Shown: positions 1 through 7,440, counted from the stretch's first letter. The stretch: 26,130 nt of DNA from Methanocella sp. (GCF_035506375.1 NZ_DATJPM010000057.1:1-26130), one strand, 5' to 3'. The notes: generated by a model not told the origin, from the sequence alone. Numbers and translations: made by a program.

Positions 1-289
1 CCACAAAGGCACGAAGAGCACGGAGGCTCACAAAGTTTTCTTTTTAGATTAAGTTACAAAGTACACAAAGCCGGTTCATTGGCGATCAGGGCACGAAGGA
101 TACAAAGACACAGTGGAATGAACAAGAGCACTTTTTGCCCCTGTGTCATCATATCCTGTATCTTATAAGTTCAAAAAGCGGCTCTGTGCCCTTTGTCTCT
201 TAATTATAAAAAAGACTTTGTGGGCCTCCGTGCTCTTCGTGCCTTTGTGGTGAAAAATAGTGTCCTTTGTACACTCTGAGACTTAAAAA
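1..289. repeat. Palindromic repeat type A, copy 1 (left end cut by window)
   Basis: This non-coding element can fold almost end to end. Bases 1-35 match the reverse complement of 216-250 with one mismatch, and nested arms continue inward (for example AAAGCCG near 68 against CGGCT near 179). The middle (about 36-90) is nearly identical to the copy at 19398-19726. The right margin continues past the arm to about 289, as in copy 2, whose left margin has about 39 bases that are missing here. The window edge therefore cuts this copy. I see no ORF in it. It could be a MITE-like element or a source of a long hairpin RNA. Confidence 0.85.
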
Positions 290-482
290 GGCATATTCAA
301 CAAAGCATAAAAATTGAAAAAGATAATCGGAAACTATCGATAAATTTGGCTATTACGCAAACGATAAAAATAAGACTACTTGCTAAACAATGACCTATCA
401 ATATTCAACGCAGCAAAAATATTTTAAACTTTTTGTATCACTTGGTCTTTGCGGCTCACGTACTTCACATGGATGTAAAAAA
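290..482. other. AT-rich intergenic stretch
   Basis: This AT-rich DNA lies between repeat A1 and the stop codon of ku. I see no ORF, RNA gene or clear promoter in it. The TTTTAAAC-rich segment around 421-435 could help end ku transcription on the minus strand, but it has no preceding hairpin. Confidence 0.5.
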
Positions 483-1241
483 TTAAACGAGCATCCTTTC
501 GAGCTCGGCTTCCAGTGACCTGGCCTCGGCCGATTTCACGACGGGCTCGATTTTGACTTCTTTGCCCATGGACTTCGCCTCGATAATCTCGCGTAAGGCC
601 TGTGAATAGGACTCCTTGTAGGACGCGTAATCGAACTTGAAGGTCATGCGCTCGATGATCATGCTGCCCTTATCCACGAGCTCGTCGCTGACCTTGCCCT
701 CCTGCACCTCGACCATCGAGAAAGGCCGGATCTGCTGCGCATAGAGGATGGCTTTGATGAGGAACCCCTTTTCGTAGGGCATCATCATGCCGATCTGCTC
801 CGAGGCCCGGGTGACCCAGCTCACGATGGCGACCTTGCCGCTCTTCTCCATGGCCTTCCTCACTAAGGCAAATGGCTGTGCGACGCCCTTCTTGCGTGAC
901 TCTGTACCGAGGTAGAACGGCCTATCGAGGGCGATCAGCGGTACCTCCTCACGCTCGCAGAAGCCCAGGATCTTGAGCGATTTTGACAGGACGGGCCGCA
1001 GCTCTTCGAGCTCCTCGTCGGTGAACTGGAGCATCTTATCGCCTATCTCGTAGCCCTTGTGAATATCGCTCATGTGGAGCTCCTTGCCGTCGAGCTCGCA
1101 CACCTTCTTATACTTCACCCGGCCGCCGTCCTCCGCGTGGACTAAGTGGAAGGGTACGCGGAGCTCCTCGCTGGCAGCGTACATGCGCACGGGGATGAGG
1201 ATAGTGCCAAAGGCTAAGTTACCGGTCCAGATCGCTTGCAT
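483..1241 (-). CDS. ku: Ku DNA end-binding protein
   Basis: Homodimeric Ku of the prokaryotic type (252 aa). It threads onto DNA double-strand ends and recruits the non-homologous end-joining machinery. The N-terminus MQAIWTGNLAFGTILIPVRM is the classic opening of this family, followed by the 'HxxDGGRVKYKKVC' region and the bridge-forming core with REEVPLIALDRPFYLG. The length fits the minimal prokaryotic Ku core. The reading frame stays open for 13 codons upstream, but the family start is the ATG whose first base is 1241. No NHEJ ligase, polymerase or phosphoesterase gene is in the window. Ku is uncommon in archaea; Methanocella is a known exception, which supports the taxonomic guess. It is divergent from the Cys-cluster gene on the right. 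Confidence 0.95.
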   Translation of the reverse strand: MQAIWTGNLAFGTILIPVRMYAASEELRVPFHLVHAEDGGRVKYKKVCELDGKELHMSDIHKGYEIGDKMLQFTDEELEELRPVLSKSLKILGFCEREEVPLIALDRPFYLGTESRKKGVAQPFALVRKAMEKSGKVAIVSWVTRASEQIGMMMPYEKGFLIKAILYAQQIRPFSMVEVQEGKVSDELVDKGSMIIERMTFKFDYASYKESYSQALREIIEAKSMGKEVKIEPVVKSAEARSLEAELERMLV

Positions 1242-1310
1242 AGAATACCCATCATAGTTATGGCTTAAGGACCATATCATACTATTGCTGGAAAGCCCGG
1301 CTGAGAAACC

Positions 1311-1318
1311 TTTAAATG
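1311..1318 (+). promoter_or_regulatory. TATA box for the Cys-cluster gene
   Basis: TTTAAATG lies about 30 nt before the ATG at 1345. That spacing predicts transcription beginning at or just before this ATG, so the mRNA would be leaderless or nearly so. This favours the 1345 start over in-frame start codons at 1285 and 1324, which sit upstream of or too close to the box. Confidence 0.55.
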
Positions 1319-1344
1319 GTCCAATGTCCTTCCTTTTTCAGGCC

Positions 1345-2028
1345 ATGGACGAACTCATCATCCGAAACAAATACAAAGTCGTGGACAGAACGACCTTCCC
1401 CTGTGACGCCTGCGGCGCCTGCTGCAGCATCTACGCGCTCGTCGACCTCCACATCACCGACATCTTCCGCATGTCCGAAAAGCTGGGCATCACGCCGAAG
1501 GAATTCTTTGAAAAATACGTCCAGGTCATCGAGAAGGACGGCGCCTACACCTTTGCCATGAACATCGAGGGCGGCTGCAAGTTCCTCAAGGACAAGAAGT
1601 GCACCATCTACGAGGCCCGCTCCGATTTCTGCTCCTTCTACCCGAACAGCCACTCCTGCTTCGATCTCTCGCAAGTCCAGAAGAAAGAGATGAAGCCGGG
1701 GAACCCCGGGTGCGCAGCCCACAGGCAGCCCGATGATCTCATCCTGGTGCCGGACCTCGAGCGCATGGTAGACAGCCGCATCTTCTACATGGTCAAGGAA
1801 ACGTACCTGGCGCAGTACGGCGGCGTCTACGACGAGGAGGGCATGAAGGCCGCCCATCAGAAGGGCCTGTCGCAAATCGCCAATCCCCGGATGCGCAACA
1901 TCGTCCACCTCCAGGTCATGACCGAGTTCATGGAGAACATACCGGTGGATGAAAAGACAGGGGAGCCTGCACTGACTAAAGATGAAGTCAAGATGATCTA
2001 CCAGAAGATGCGAGAGAACCATTCATAA
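1345..2028 (+). CDS. YkgJ-family Cys-cluster protein
   Basis: Protein of the YkgJ / 'zinc- or iron-chelating CxxCxxCC' family (PF03692-like), 227 aa from the chosen start. The signature CDACGACC is at residues 20-27. A second Cys set follows around residues 74-113 (GGCKFLKDKKCTIYEARSDF, then CSFY and HSC), the usual spacing for this fold. These proteins bind metal, but the reaction is unknown for most members. There is no signal peptide, so it should be cytoplasmic. The N-terminal extension possible from 1285 has no family resemblance. Downstream there is about 200 bp with no gene before a small gene on the other strand. Family assignment is firm; function is not. Confidence 0.85.
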   Translation: MDELIIRNKYKVVDRTTFPCDACGACCSIYALVDLHITDIFRMSEKLGITPKEFFEKYVQVIEKDGAYTFAMNIEGGCKFLKDKKCTIYEARSDFCSFYPNSHSCFDLSQVQKKEMKPGNPGCAAHRQPDDLILVPDLERMVDSRIFYMVKETYLAQYGGVYDEEGMKAAHQKGLSQIANPRMRNIVHLQVMTEFMENIPVDEKTGEPALTKDEVKMIYQKMRENHS

Positions 2029-2213
2029 TTTTTAACATATCGCGCAAAGCCCTCTGTTTGTTACCCATCGCCTTACCCTATGCTGTGTTCTAAAAAATAA
2101 AATTCATGTTTTCAATCATTTCGAGAGGTTCGTGATACCAGCCGGAGGGCCATGCGAGCAAGAACACTGCATAATAATGAGTTAAGCTAATTATTGTATG
2201 CGAATATTGAATT

Positions 2214-2246
2214 AAAAAGATTGTTTCAGGCCGATGTTGCCGGCCT
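2214..2246 (-). terminator. Likely terminator of the zinc-ribbon gene
   Basis: On the minus strand AGGCCG (2246-2241) and CGGCCT (2233-2228) form a 6-bp stem with a 7-nt loop over the last codons. A TTTTT run follows at 2219-2215. This is consistent with hairpin plus oligo-T termination. Confidence 0.45.
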
Positions 2247-2369
2247 GTTCTTCCTGTTCAAATACTCCAGGCAGCAATGAAAACACACGGTCTTCATCTG
2301 CCCGTTCGTTATTATGCGCTGCGGAAAGAACAGCTCATTCCCGCAGTCCTCACATTTTTGAGTTTTCAT
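2226..2369 (-). CDS. Small zinc-ribbon-like protein (47 aa)
   Basis: A short gene that ORF finders with a 60-aa cutoff miss. It reads MKTQKCEDCGNELFF at the start, with a CxxC pair at residues 6 and 9 and a second set at 29, 32 and 33 (CFHCC), 20 residues apart: the layout of a one-knuckle-pair zinc ribbon. An in-frame ATG five codons upstream (2384) gives MKKIHMKTQ and lies directly after GAAGG, so the true start is uncertain. A TATA-like stretch at 2411-2420 is correctly placed for a short leader. A hairpin at the 3' end is followed by T5. Role unknown; such small ribbons often bind nucleic acid or act in complexes. It is not obviously linked to the esterase upstream. Confidence 0.7.
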   Translation of the reverse strand: MKTQKCEDCGNELFFPQRIITNGQMKTVCFHCCLEYLNRKNRPATSA

Positions 2370-2410
2370 ATGTATTTTTTTCATTCCTTCAGGCACCAAA
2401 AGGTTGCCAG

Positions 2411-2420
2411 TATAGTATAT
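2411..2420 (-). promoter_or_regulatory. TATA-like element before the zinc-ribbon gene
   Basis: On the minus strand this reads ATATACTATA. It lies about 26-30 nt before a predicted transcript start just upstream of 2384. A second TATA-like string (2425-2436) also reads in either direction, so which one is used is unclear. Confidence 0.4.
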
Positions 2421-2464
2421 GGGGGCCTATATAGTACAAAAACCTTCTTGTGCCAGAGAGGTGG

Positions 2465-3436
2465 TCATTTTGATAACGACCTGCGCAGCATGCCGCTGGC
2501 AAGGTCGATAGCACCCCTCACGGCGGGCGTGTTCGCAAGCGCGTTAAGCATGACCATGTCGTGGATGATCCCCAGGAATCGCACTCCGGTCGTATCGACC
2601 CCGGCCTCCATGAGCTTATGGGCATACGCCTCGCCCTCGTCCCTCAGGACATCGTACTCGTTGGTAATGACCAGCGCCGGCGGCAGCCCCTTTAACTGAT
2701 CGGCCGAGGCCTGTAGCGGCGAGGCCATGGGATTCTTCCTTTCGCCCTTATCCGGCAGATAATTGTCCCAGAACCACTTCATCGCCTCCCGGGTAAGCCA
2801 GTACCCAGAGGCGAACTGCCTGTATGAGCCCGTCTCGAAGCTGGCGTCCGTCACCGGATAGAACAGCACCTGTAGCCCGATCTTCGGGCCTTTTCTCTCC
2901 TTTGCCAGCATCGCCATGACCGCTGTCATGTTCCCCCCTACGCTGTCGCCGGCGATGGCCAGCCTGGACGCATCGATGTTCAGATCGCTGCCGTTACTGG
3001 TCACATAATCCAGCGCGGAGTAATCCTCCTCGATGGCTACAGGATATCTTGATTCCGGCGACCGGGAGTAATCTACGAATACGACGGCAGCGTTCGCCTT
3101 ATTCGCAATCTCGCTAACAAGGCGCTCGAATATGTTAAAATCGCCCAGCACCCATCCGCCGCCATGGTAATACATGATGGCCGGGAGGGTCTCAACGCTA
3201 CCCCTCGGCCTCACAATATGCACGTTGACGCTGCCCTCGGGACCGGTGGGAAGCGCCATTTTTTCGATGTCGACGGGCATACGGGGCACATCCACAGCCT
3301 GTACCTTCGCCAGCGTGTTCCGCGCATCTTCCGGGGTCATCTGATAGATCTGGGGCCCTTTCGATGCGTTGATCTTCTCAAGAAATGCGCCTGCTATGGG
3401 ATCGATGTCCCTGGTCGTCATACCTACTGTCGCCAT
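2465..3436 (-). CDS. Alpha/beta hydrolase, HSL (family IV) esterase
   Basis: Carboxylesterase of the hormone-sensitive-lipase family, 323 aa, which hydrolyses short to medium acyl esters. All hallmarks are present: the oxyanion-hole motif YHGGGW (HGGGW at 91-95), the nucleophile elbow GDSVGG (163-168, Ser165), the acid in EYDVLRDEG (Asp262) and the base in IIHDMVM (His292). The N-terminal cap region is typical for the family. There is no signal peptide, so it is probably cytoplasmic. GAAGGGGG ends about 7 nt before the ATG at 3436 and supports this start. It is a single-gene unit. The natural substrate cannot be read from the sequence. Confidence 0.93.
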   Translation of the reverse strand: MATVGMTTRDIDPIAGAFLEKINASKGPQIYQMTPEDARNTLAKVQAVDVPRMPVDIEKMALPTGPEGSVNVHIVRPRGSVETLPAIMYYHGGGWVLGDFNIFERLVSEIANKANAAVVFVDYSRSPESRYPVAIEEDYSALDYVTSNGSDLNIDASRLAIAGDSVGGNMTAVMAMLAKERKGPKIGLQVLFYPVTDASFETGSYRQFASGYWLTREAMKWFWDNYLPDKGERKNPMASPLQASADQLKGLPPALVITNEYDVLRDEGEAYAHKLMEAGVDTTGVRFLGIIHDMVMLNALANTPAVRGAIDLASGMLRRSLSK

Positions 3437-3525
3437 AATAAACCCCCTTCAACAGGCAGGATGATGCGCGGCAATAAACATCTTTTTTCATTTTTCACCG
3501 GCATTACGAAAAGTGACAATTCAAG

Positions 3526-3535
3526 CTTAAATATC
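3526..3535 (+). promoter_or_regulatory. TATA box before the structured-RNA candidate
   Basis: CTTAAATATC is an archaeal TATA box, with a purine-rich BRE-like stretch about 14 nt before it. Transcription should start around 3553-3558, exactly where a GC-rich hairpin series begins and where no protein start follows. Confidence 0.55.
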
Positions 3536-3702
3536 TAAACGCGGTCGTCGAGGCGTTCCGGGCATCAGACGGCCAGCAGGCCGATGCGGAGATGGCCGGG
3601 CAATGGACGCTTTTCCCGGAGGGTAAAACGTCGCTTAGGGCTTGCTAGCGAGCACGGCCGAAGGCCCGTGCGAGCTTGGTGCAAGCCCGGCACGGACATC
3701 GG

Positions 3703-3753
3703 AGCAACCGGAACGCCGAGTAGCCAGCCGTCAGGCAGGCGTCGACCCGCGAA
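3703..3753 (+). repeat. 51-bp direct repeat, copy 1
   Basis: Pairs with 3774-3824 (two mismatches, 71-bp period). Its inner hairpin has an A-A mismatch in the stem (GCCAGCC against GGCAGGC), which copy 2 lacks. Confidence 0.9.
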
Positions 3754-3773
3754 AAGAAAGACCTCCTCTAGCC

Positions 3774-3824
3774 AGCAACCGGAACGCCGAGTAGCCAGCC
3801 GTCAGGCTGGCGTCGACCCACGAA
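3774..3824 (+). repeat. 51-bp direct repeat, copy 2
   Basis: Second copy of 3703-3753. Here the hairpin GCCAGCC-GTCA-GGCTGGC is a perfect 7-bp stem with a GTCA loop. Confidence 0.9.
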
Positions 3825-3840
3825 TATGTAAAAATTAACG

Positions 3841-3862
3841 ACTTATAAAAAGAAGCCCTTCC
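3841..3862 (-). terminator. T-rich terminator after tRNA-Arg
   Basis: On the minus strand the bases just after the tRNA 3' end read CTTCTTTTTATAAGTCG. This oligo-T run is typical for ending archaeal tRNA transcripts without a strong hairpin. Confidence 0.4.
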
Positions 3863-3870
3863 GCGAGTAG

Positions 3871-3945
3871 CGGGCGAGGTGGGATTTGAACCCACGGTAT
3901 CCGGCTTAGGAGGCCGGCGCTATGTCCTGGCTAGGCCACTCGCCC
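3871..3945 (-). tRNA. tRNA-Arg (anticodon CCT)
   Basis: The full cloverleaf can be drawn on the minus strand. The acceptor GGGCGAG pairs with CTCGCCC, the anticodon stem CCGGC pairs with GCCGG around the loop CTCCTAA (anticodon CCT, reading AGG), and the T arm GTGGG-TTCAAAT-CCCAC is intact. The discriminator base is G (3871) and CCA is not encoded. There is no intron. A TATA box at 3972-3983 lies about 27-38 nt upstream of the 5' end. Confidence 0.95.
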
Positions 3946-3971
3946 AAAACACGCGCATCTTACTAGTATAT

Positions 3972-3983
3972 CCTGATATATAA
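3972..3983 (-). promoter_or_regulatory. TATA box for tRNA-Arg
   Basis: On the minus strand this reads AATTTATATATC. It is centred about 30 nt before the tRNA 5' end at 3945, the expected distance for an archaeal promoter. Confidence 0.6.
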
Positions 3984-4089
3984 ATTCTACGAATGGGCAA
4001 GCGGAAAACGGCGCTTATTCCCAGGCCGGCTTATTGACCGGCACCCACTCTAAAGGCGCTCTATGCCGGATTTGCTAACATAATATTTA

Positions 4090-4103
4090 ATAATATATAA
4101 ATA
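4090..4103 (+). promoter_or_regulatory. TATA region for the DUF378 gene
   Basis: The AATATATAAATATC stretch predicts a transcript start near 4122-4125, just before the ribosome site AGGTGA at 4127-4132. The leader would therefore be short but not absent. Confidence 0.5.
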
Positions 4104-4138
4104 TCTGGTTACTAATTTTCATAATTAGGTGATTCTAT

Positions 4139-4372
4139 ATGACTAAGAGAGACCCCTTGCTAATAATATCGGCCATCTTATTGATCATCGGCGGCCTGAA
4201 CTGGTTACTGGTAGCGTTTGGCGTCAACGTCGTGGAAGCCATATTCGGCGCAGTTGCGACGAGCGTCCTGACCAAGCTTATCTACATCGTCGTCGGCCTG
4301 GCCGCGATCTATATGCTTTACCCGCTATACCTCTGGCTCACCTCGCCGGCGGAACGGCCTATCATACGCTGA
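4139..4372 (+). CDS. DUF378 small membrane protein
   Basis: 77-aa protein of the DUF378 family (PF04070-like) with two membrane spans, roughly residues 7-27 and 44-68. The family signature GGLNWLLVAFGVNVVE followed by IFG and YIVVGLAAIYMLY is clear. The length is normal for the family. Function is unknown. The ribosome site AGGTGA ends 6 nt before the ATG and fixes the start. It appears monocistronic, with its own TATA region and the next gene convergent. Confidence 0.92.
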   Translation: MTKRDPLLIISAILLIIGGLNWLLVAFGVNVVEAIFGAVATSVLTKLIYIVVGLAAIYMLYPLYLWLTSPAERPIIR

Positions 4373-4437
4373 GAAAAATATTAACGTCACTGGAAAAACC
4401 TAGCATGCCAATTTTTATTTTTCTTTTTAAAAAGATA

Positions 4438-5256
4438 TTATTTGACCATCTTTGATCTCACGGTCTCCCTGATGGTCTCTTCATCCATGAAATACACCGG
4501 GCCGTCGAACGCCGGGAGGCCGTTGATCGATGCCTCACAGACGGCCGGCGTGCCGGTCTCCCAGTAGTCTATCACCTTCACCATGAGGCCGTCGATGCCT
4601 TCCACCGCTTTCCCTACCTTTTCTGCGATCATGTGGGGCAGGTGGCACTGGCTATAGGTGCCGATGACCAGCACGTTCTTACCGGCGCCGCAGTCGAAGC
4701 TGAGCTGTTCTATTTTCGGCTCCACGGCGTCCCCGAGCACCGGATATCGTAACAGGAATCTAGGGGTCGCATGCCCCTGGAACTCGACGGCATCCTTGAA
4801 GCCGTAGTCTTTGTAGAAATCGTACTGCATGATGGGGGCGTTCTTCAGTGTCAAAACGTCCACGTAGCGGCACTTCTTCCCAAGCAGCTTGTCGAAGAAT
4901 TTCGTGGCGAACATCTCGTCCAGGATGGCCTTCCTTACGGCAAGCCCCAACGGCTCTTCTCCCTTCTGCGCGTACCAGGCGCAGTCGATGACGGCCGTCC
5001 TCTTCACGTCCGGCGAAAATACGCCCATCGGGTGTGCCGAGGCCGGAACACACTCGACGAACCCTCGGACGCCGCTATCGCCATATGCCAGCATGCCGAC
5101 GGTACCAAACTTCTCTATGGTGTCCAGCAGCCACTGCCTACGGGCATTTCTGCCCTCGGCCAGGCCAGGGACCTTGTTGATTCCCGGCTGGTTGCCGCAC
5201 ATGCTCATCAGGTCGTCCACGTTTTCCTTAGTAATTTTCGCAAATCGTAAGCTCAT
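4438..5256 (-). CDS. GNAT acetyltransferase with C-terminal thioredoxin-like region
   Basis: 272-aa protein in two parts. Residues 1-165 fit a divergent GNAT acetyltransferase (AYGDSGVRGFVECVP strand pair, then NAPIMQYDFYKDYGFKDAVE, the usual 'xxxYxxxGF' end of the fold). Residues about 193-265 look like a thioredoxin fold: strand KNVLVIGTYSQC, helix, strand VKVIDYWE and the cis-proline-like INGLPAF. Only one Cys (204) occupies the redox position. The layout recalls YoaP-type proteins, in which a GNAT domain carries a C-terminal extension. The acceptor substrate is unknown. GAGATGATT before the ATG at 5256 supports the start, and a TATA-like TTTTATAGG lies near 5317-5325 on the minus strand. 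It appears to be a single gene. Confidence 0.75.
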   Translation of the reverse strand: MSLRFAKITKENVDDLMSMCGNQPGINKVPGLAEGRNARRQWLLDTIEKFGTVGMLAYGDSGVRGFVECVPASAHPMGVFSPDVKRTAVIDCAWYAQKGEEPLGLAVRKAILDEMFATKFFDKLLGKKCRYVDVLTLKNAPIMQYDFYKDYGFKDAVEFQGHATPRFLLRYPVLGDAVEPKIEQLSFDCGAGKNVLVIGTYSQCHLPHMIAEKVGKAVEGIDGLMVKVIDYWETGTPAVCEASINGLPAFDGPVYFMDEETIRETVRSKMVK

Positions 5257-5370
5257 CGAATCATCTCAAGGCAATGGGTTGTTTTTGCATTGCCATTCCC
5301 TACTAAGAGTACAATCCTATAAAACTTAATTGCAAGCACTCCGAAAGTAATATTCTAAATAAAAAAATTA

Positions 5371-5543
5371 GGTGCCACTTGGTATAAACTCCGTGCCACT
5401 TGGTGAATATAAAATCGATTGATGCGGCCTAATGTAAACTTGGTAGGGTTGAAACCATTTGCTTACAAGCGGCACCAAGGTTACTCCAAGCCATACCAAT
5501 TCTTATTTAATCACCAAGCGGCACGGAGTATACACCAAGGCGA
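5371..5543. repeat. Palindromic repeat type D
   Basis: Inverted arms: 5378-5409 matches the reverse complement of the right arm (about 5509-5540) at 28 of 32 positions. The left arm also holds GTGCCACTTGGT twice, 22 nt apart. The motif CCGTGCCACTTGGTGAA (5391-5407) resembles the outer ends of repeats A and C, but here it points inward. It fills the gap between two genes, and I see no ORF in it. Confidence 0.7.
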
Positions 5544-5577
5544 CTGCAACTTATTTTCATATAATAAATCGTGTGCC

Positions 5578-7407
5578 TCAGACGATGCGGGCGGTGATAT
5601 CTTCTCCCTTCCCCTCTGCCGTTAAGATACGGTCCATGAGGCTGGAGCCCCGCGGGATCTTGATGACTCCGGCGCGCCCGACGGTCGCGGTAAAAATATA
5701 ATCGCCTCCGGCGAGTATCTCGACGGTCTGCCCGGCAAACTTCTTTCCAAGATCCATGATGACGTGCTTCTTGACCTCCTGGACGCCCACGGGGATAGTA
5801 ATCCCATGCTCTTCAGGGGCGGCCATTCCCCTGCCCTCTTCGAGGGGGCGCACGTCGATGTGAGCGCCGGCCGCCCGCTCGATCTGGCCGATGGTCTTAC
5901 CGCCCCTTCCCAGAATGGCTGGAATGTCTTTTTCCCTTACCCTTACGATCGCCTTGTTGTCCCCGATCATCTCGACCTCGACGGGGCCCCTCGCGAACCT
6001 GGCGACCTCTCTCATGACGACCTTTTCGTCGGCCTTTCGCAAGGCCTTCTGTGGTTTTTCCGCCCCGACGGGCATGACCACCACCTGCTCGCCGAAGGTA
6101 TAGACCTCGTACTCCGCCCGGCCCGACTCCAGCTCTTTAACGTTAATGACTGGCCGGGCCAGGTCCGACTCGGTCATGCCGGCGGGCACCTTTACCGTGA
6201 ACTCGACATCGTAGACTTTCTCGATGACGCCGTGGTCGATGAATACGACAGTATCGACTACCTGCGGGATGACGCCTAGTTCGACACGGCCTATGAAGCG
6301 CTGAATCGCGTCAATAGCCCTCGTGGCATGGACTACCCCGATCATGCCCACGCCCGACAGGCGCATGTCGGAAAATATCTCGAAGTCCGACGTTTTGCGA
6401 AGCTCGTCGTAGATCGTGTAGTCCGGGCGGACTAAAAGCAGTATATCGGCCGTATTTTCCATGCTTCCGTCCAGGGGCGCATACTGCGTGATGGCTTCCG
6501 GAAGCTGCAGGTCCCGGGGCGACTCCATGGTCTTCACGATGAAGTCGTGCTCGAACAGGAAGTCGGCGCATGCCTGCGCGAACGTGGACTTCCCGGCGCC
6601 GGGCGGGCCCGATATGAGAATGCCCCTCCGCTTCTCGATGATGCGGTCCTTGAAGGTGCCGCTGTAGCGATAGTCCTCCAGGCTCAGGCGGGCTACGGGC
6701 CTAACCACCGTGATCTCGACGCCGTCCGAGAACGGCGGCGTGGCGATGGCGATCCTCATGTTACCGAGCTGCACTACGGTGGCGCCGTTCTTCTCGATCT
6801 CGATGAAGGCGTTCGGGTCCTGCTTGGCCCTCTCCAGGATCGCGTGGGCCATCAGCAATAGCTGCTTATCCGTCAGCTTCTCATTGCCCGCCGGGACAAG
6901 CTTCATATCATCGATTCTGCCCCGTTTAGCCATTGGCACGACGTCGGCCTTCAGGTGAACGGACATCGTGTCTTCCGTGAAATAGTCCAAAAGCTCCAGG
7001 CGGCCGAGCTCCTCGACGTCGGGCTTGAGGTAAATGATATTAATGCCTTTTGCCCGGGCCACGCTGGCCTGTACTTTATCGCTCGTTACGAGCGTGGCAT
7101 CGTTCTCCACTGCGATGTTGCGGATCATGTCGTCGATCTCGCCGCCGGGGGCTAGCCTGATCTGGTTCAACGTCGGCCTGCTCCCGGAAAATTCGATGCT
7201 GATCCTGCCTTCCCGGGCCATGTCCTGCAGCTTTCTCAGCTCTTCCAGGCCGTTAAAGCCGATCTCTTTGCCCTCGTTCGCCTGCATCTCCAGCTCGGAA
7301 ATGACGGCCTCAGGGACGATTATGAGCGCTCCCTTGAACTCGCCGGACTCGACCTTTCTCGTTATGCGGCCGTCGATGATAACGCTCGTGTCGGGGACTA
7401 GTTTCAT
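5578..7407 (-). CDS. PIN domain / secretion-type ATPase / KH-domain protein
   Basis: 609-aa archaeal COG1855-type protein. An N-terminal PIN nuclease fold (residues 1-130; acidic residues Asp6, Glu40, Asp92-93 and Asp110) is followed by a linker. Then comes a PilT/VirB11-like P-loop ATPase with Walker A GPPGAGKS at 267-274 and the box region IYDELRKTSDFEIFSDMRLS. A KH domain (around 480-520, ILGRGGKTIGQIE) and a small beta-rich C-terminal domain complete it. The combination predicts an ATP-driven RNA-binding or RNA-cleaving machine in the cytoplasm; the true role is unsettled. Frames open at a GTG (7416), but AGGTGT lies 5 nt before the ATG at 7407, and MKLVPDTSVIIDGRI is the family N-terminus. 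It lies 33 bp behind hisI and is probably co-transcribed. Confidence 0.92.
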   Translation of the reverse strand: MKLVPDTSVIIDGRITRKVESGEFKGALIIVPEAVISELEMQANEGKEIGFNGLEELRKLQDMAREGRISIEFSGSRPTLNQIRLAPGGEIDDMIRNIAVENDATLVTSDKVQASVARAKGINIIYLKPDVEELGRLELLDYFTEDTMSVHLKADVVPMAKRGRIDDMKLVPAGNEKLTDKQLLLMAHAILERAKQDPNAFIEIEKNGATVVQLGNMRIAIATPPFSDGVEITVVRPVARLSLEDYRYSGTFKDRIIEKRRGILISGPPGAGKSTFAQACADFLFEHDFIVKTMESPRDLQLPEAITQYAPLDGSMENTADILLLVRPDYTIYDELRKTSDFEIFSDMRLSGVGMIGVVHATRAIDAIQRFIGRVELGVIPQVVDTVVFIDHGVIEKVYDVEFTVKVPAGMTESDLARPVINVKELESGRAEYEVYTFGEQVVVMPVGAEKPQKALRKADEKVVMREVARFARGPVEVEMIGDNKAIVRVREKDIPAILGRGGKTIGQIERAAGAHIDVRPLEEGRGMAAPEEHGITIPVGVQEVKKHVIMDLGKKFAGQTVEILAGGDYIFTATVGRAGVIKIPRGSSLMDRILTAEGKGEDITARIV

Positions 7408-7440
7408 TCTATACACCTATATGAAAGTGAAAATGATAAA

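Larger units (their letters stand above)
3550..3830 (+). ncRNA. Candidate structured RNA with two 51-bp direct repeats
   Basis: This GC-rich stretch between an AT-rich promoter and the tRNA is packed with hairpins: GCATC/GATGC enclosing GGCC/GGCC (3562-3587), GCTTGC/GCGAGC (about 3640-3654), GCACGGCC/GGCCCGTGC (about 3652-3672), GCTTG/CAAGC (about 3674-3686) and GCCAGCC-GTCA-GGCTGGC (3794-3811). The segment 3703-3753 is repeated at 3774-3824 with two differences. The 5' end GGCGTTCCGG (3552-3561) is complementary to CCGGAACGCC in both repeats (3708-3717 and 3779-3788), giving two mutually exclusive closing stems. A short open frame (3584-3838) shows no protein-like composition. I could not match it to SRP RNA, RNase P RNA or box C/D RNA. 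Confidence 0.5.

Noticed and set aside
1285..1344. Longer N-terminus of the Cys-cluster protein
   Set aside because: The TATA box lies inside this stretch, and the residues do not match the family.
1312..2022. 236-aa minus-strand frame opposite the Cys-cluster gene
   Set aside because: Val/Asp/Leu-rich shadow of a GC-rich gene; the plus strand has the family motifs.
3703..3824. Possible CRISPR array
   Set aside because: Only two 51-bp repeats with a 20-bp gap, no cas genes, and the repeats pair with the 5' end of the same segment; structured RNA fits better.
3550..3838. SRP RNA or RNase P RNA
   Set aside because: None of the conserved SRP helix 8 or RNase P core motifs could be found on either strand.
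3871..3945. tRNA-Arg as an attachment site for an integrated element
   Set aside because: No copy of the tRNA 3' end and no integrase seen in the window.
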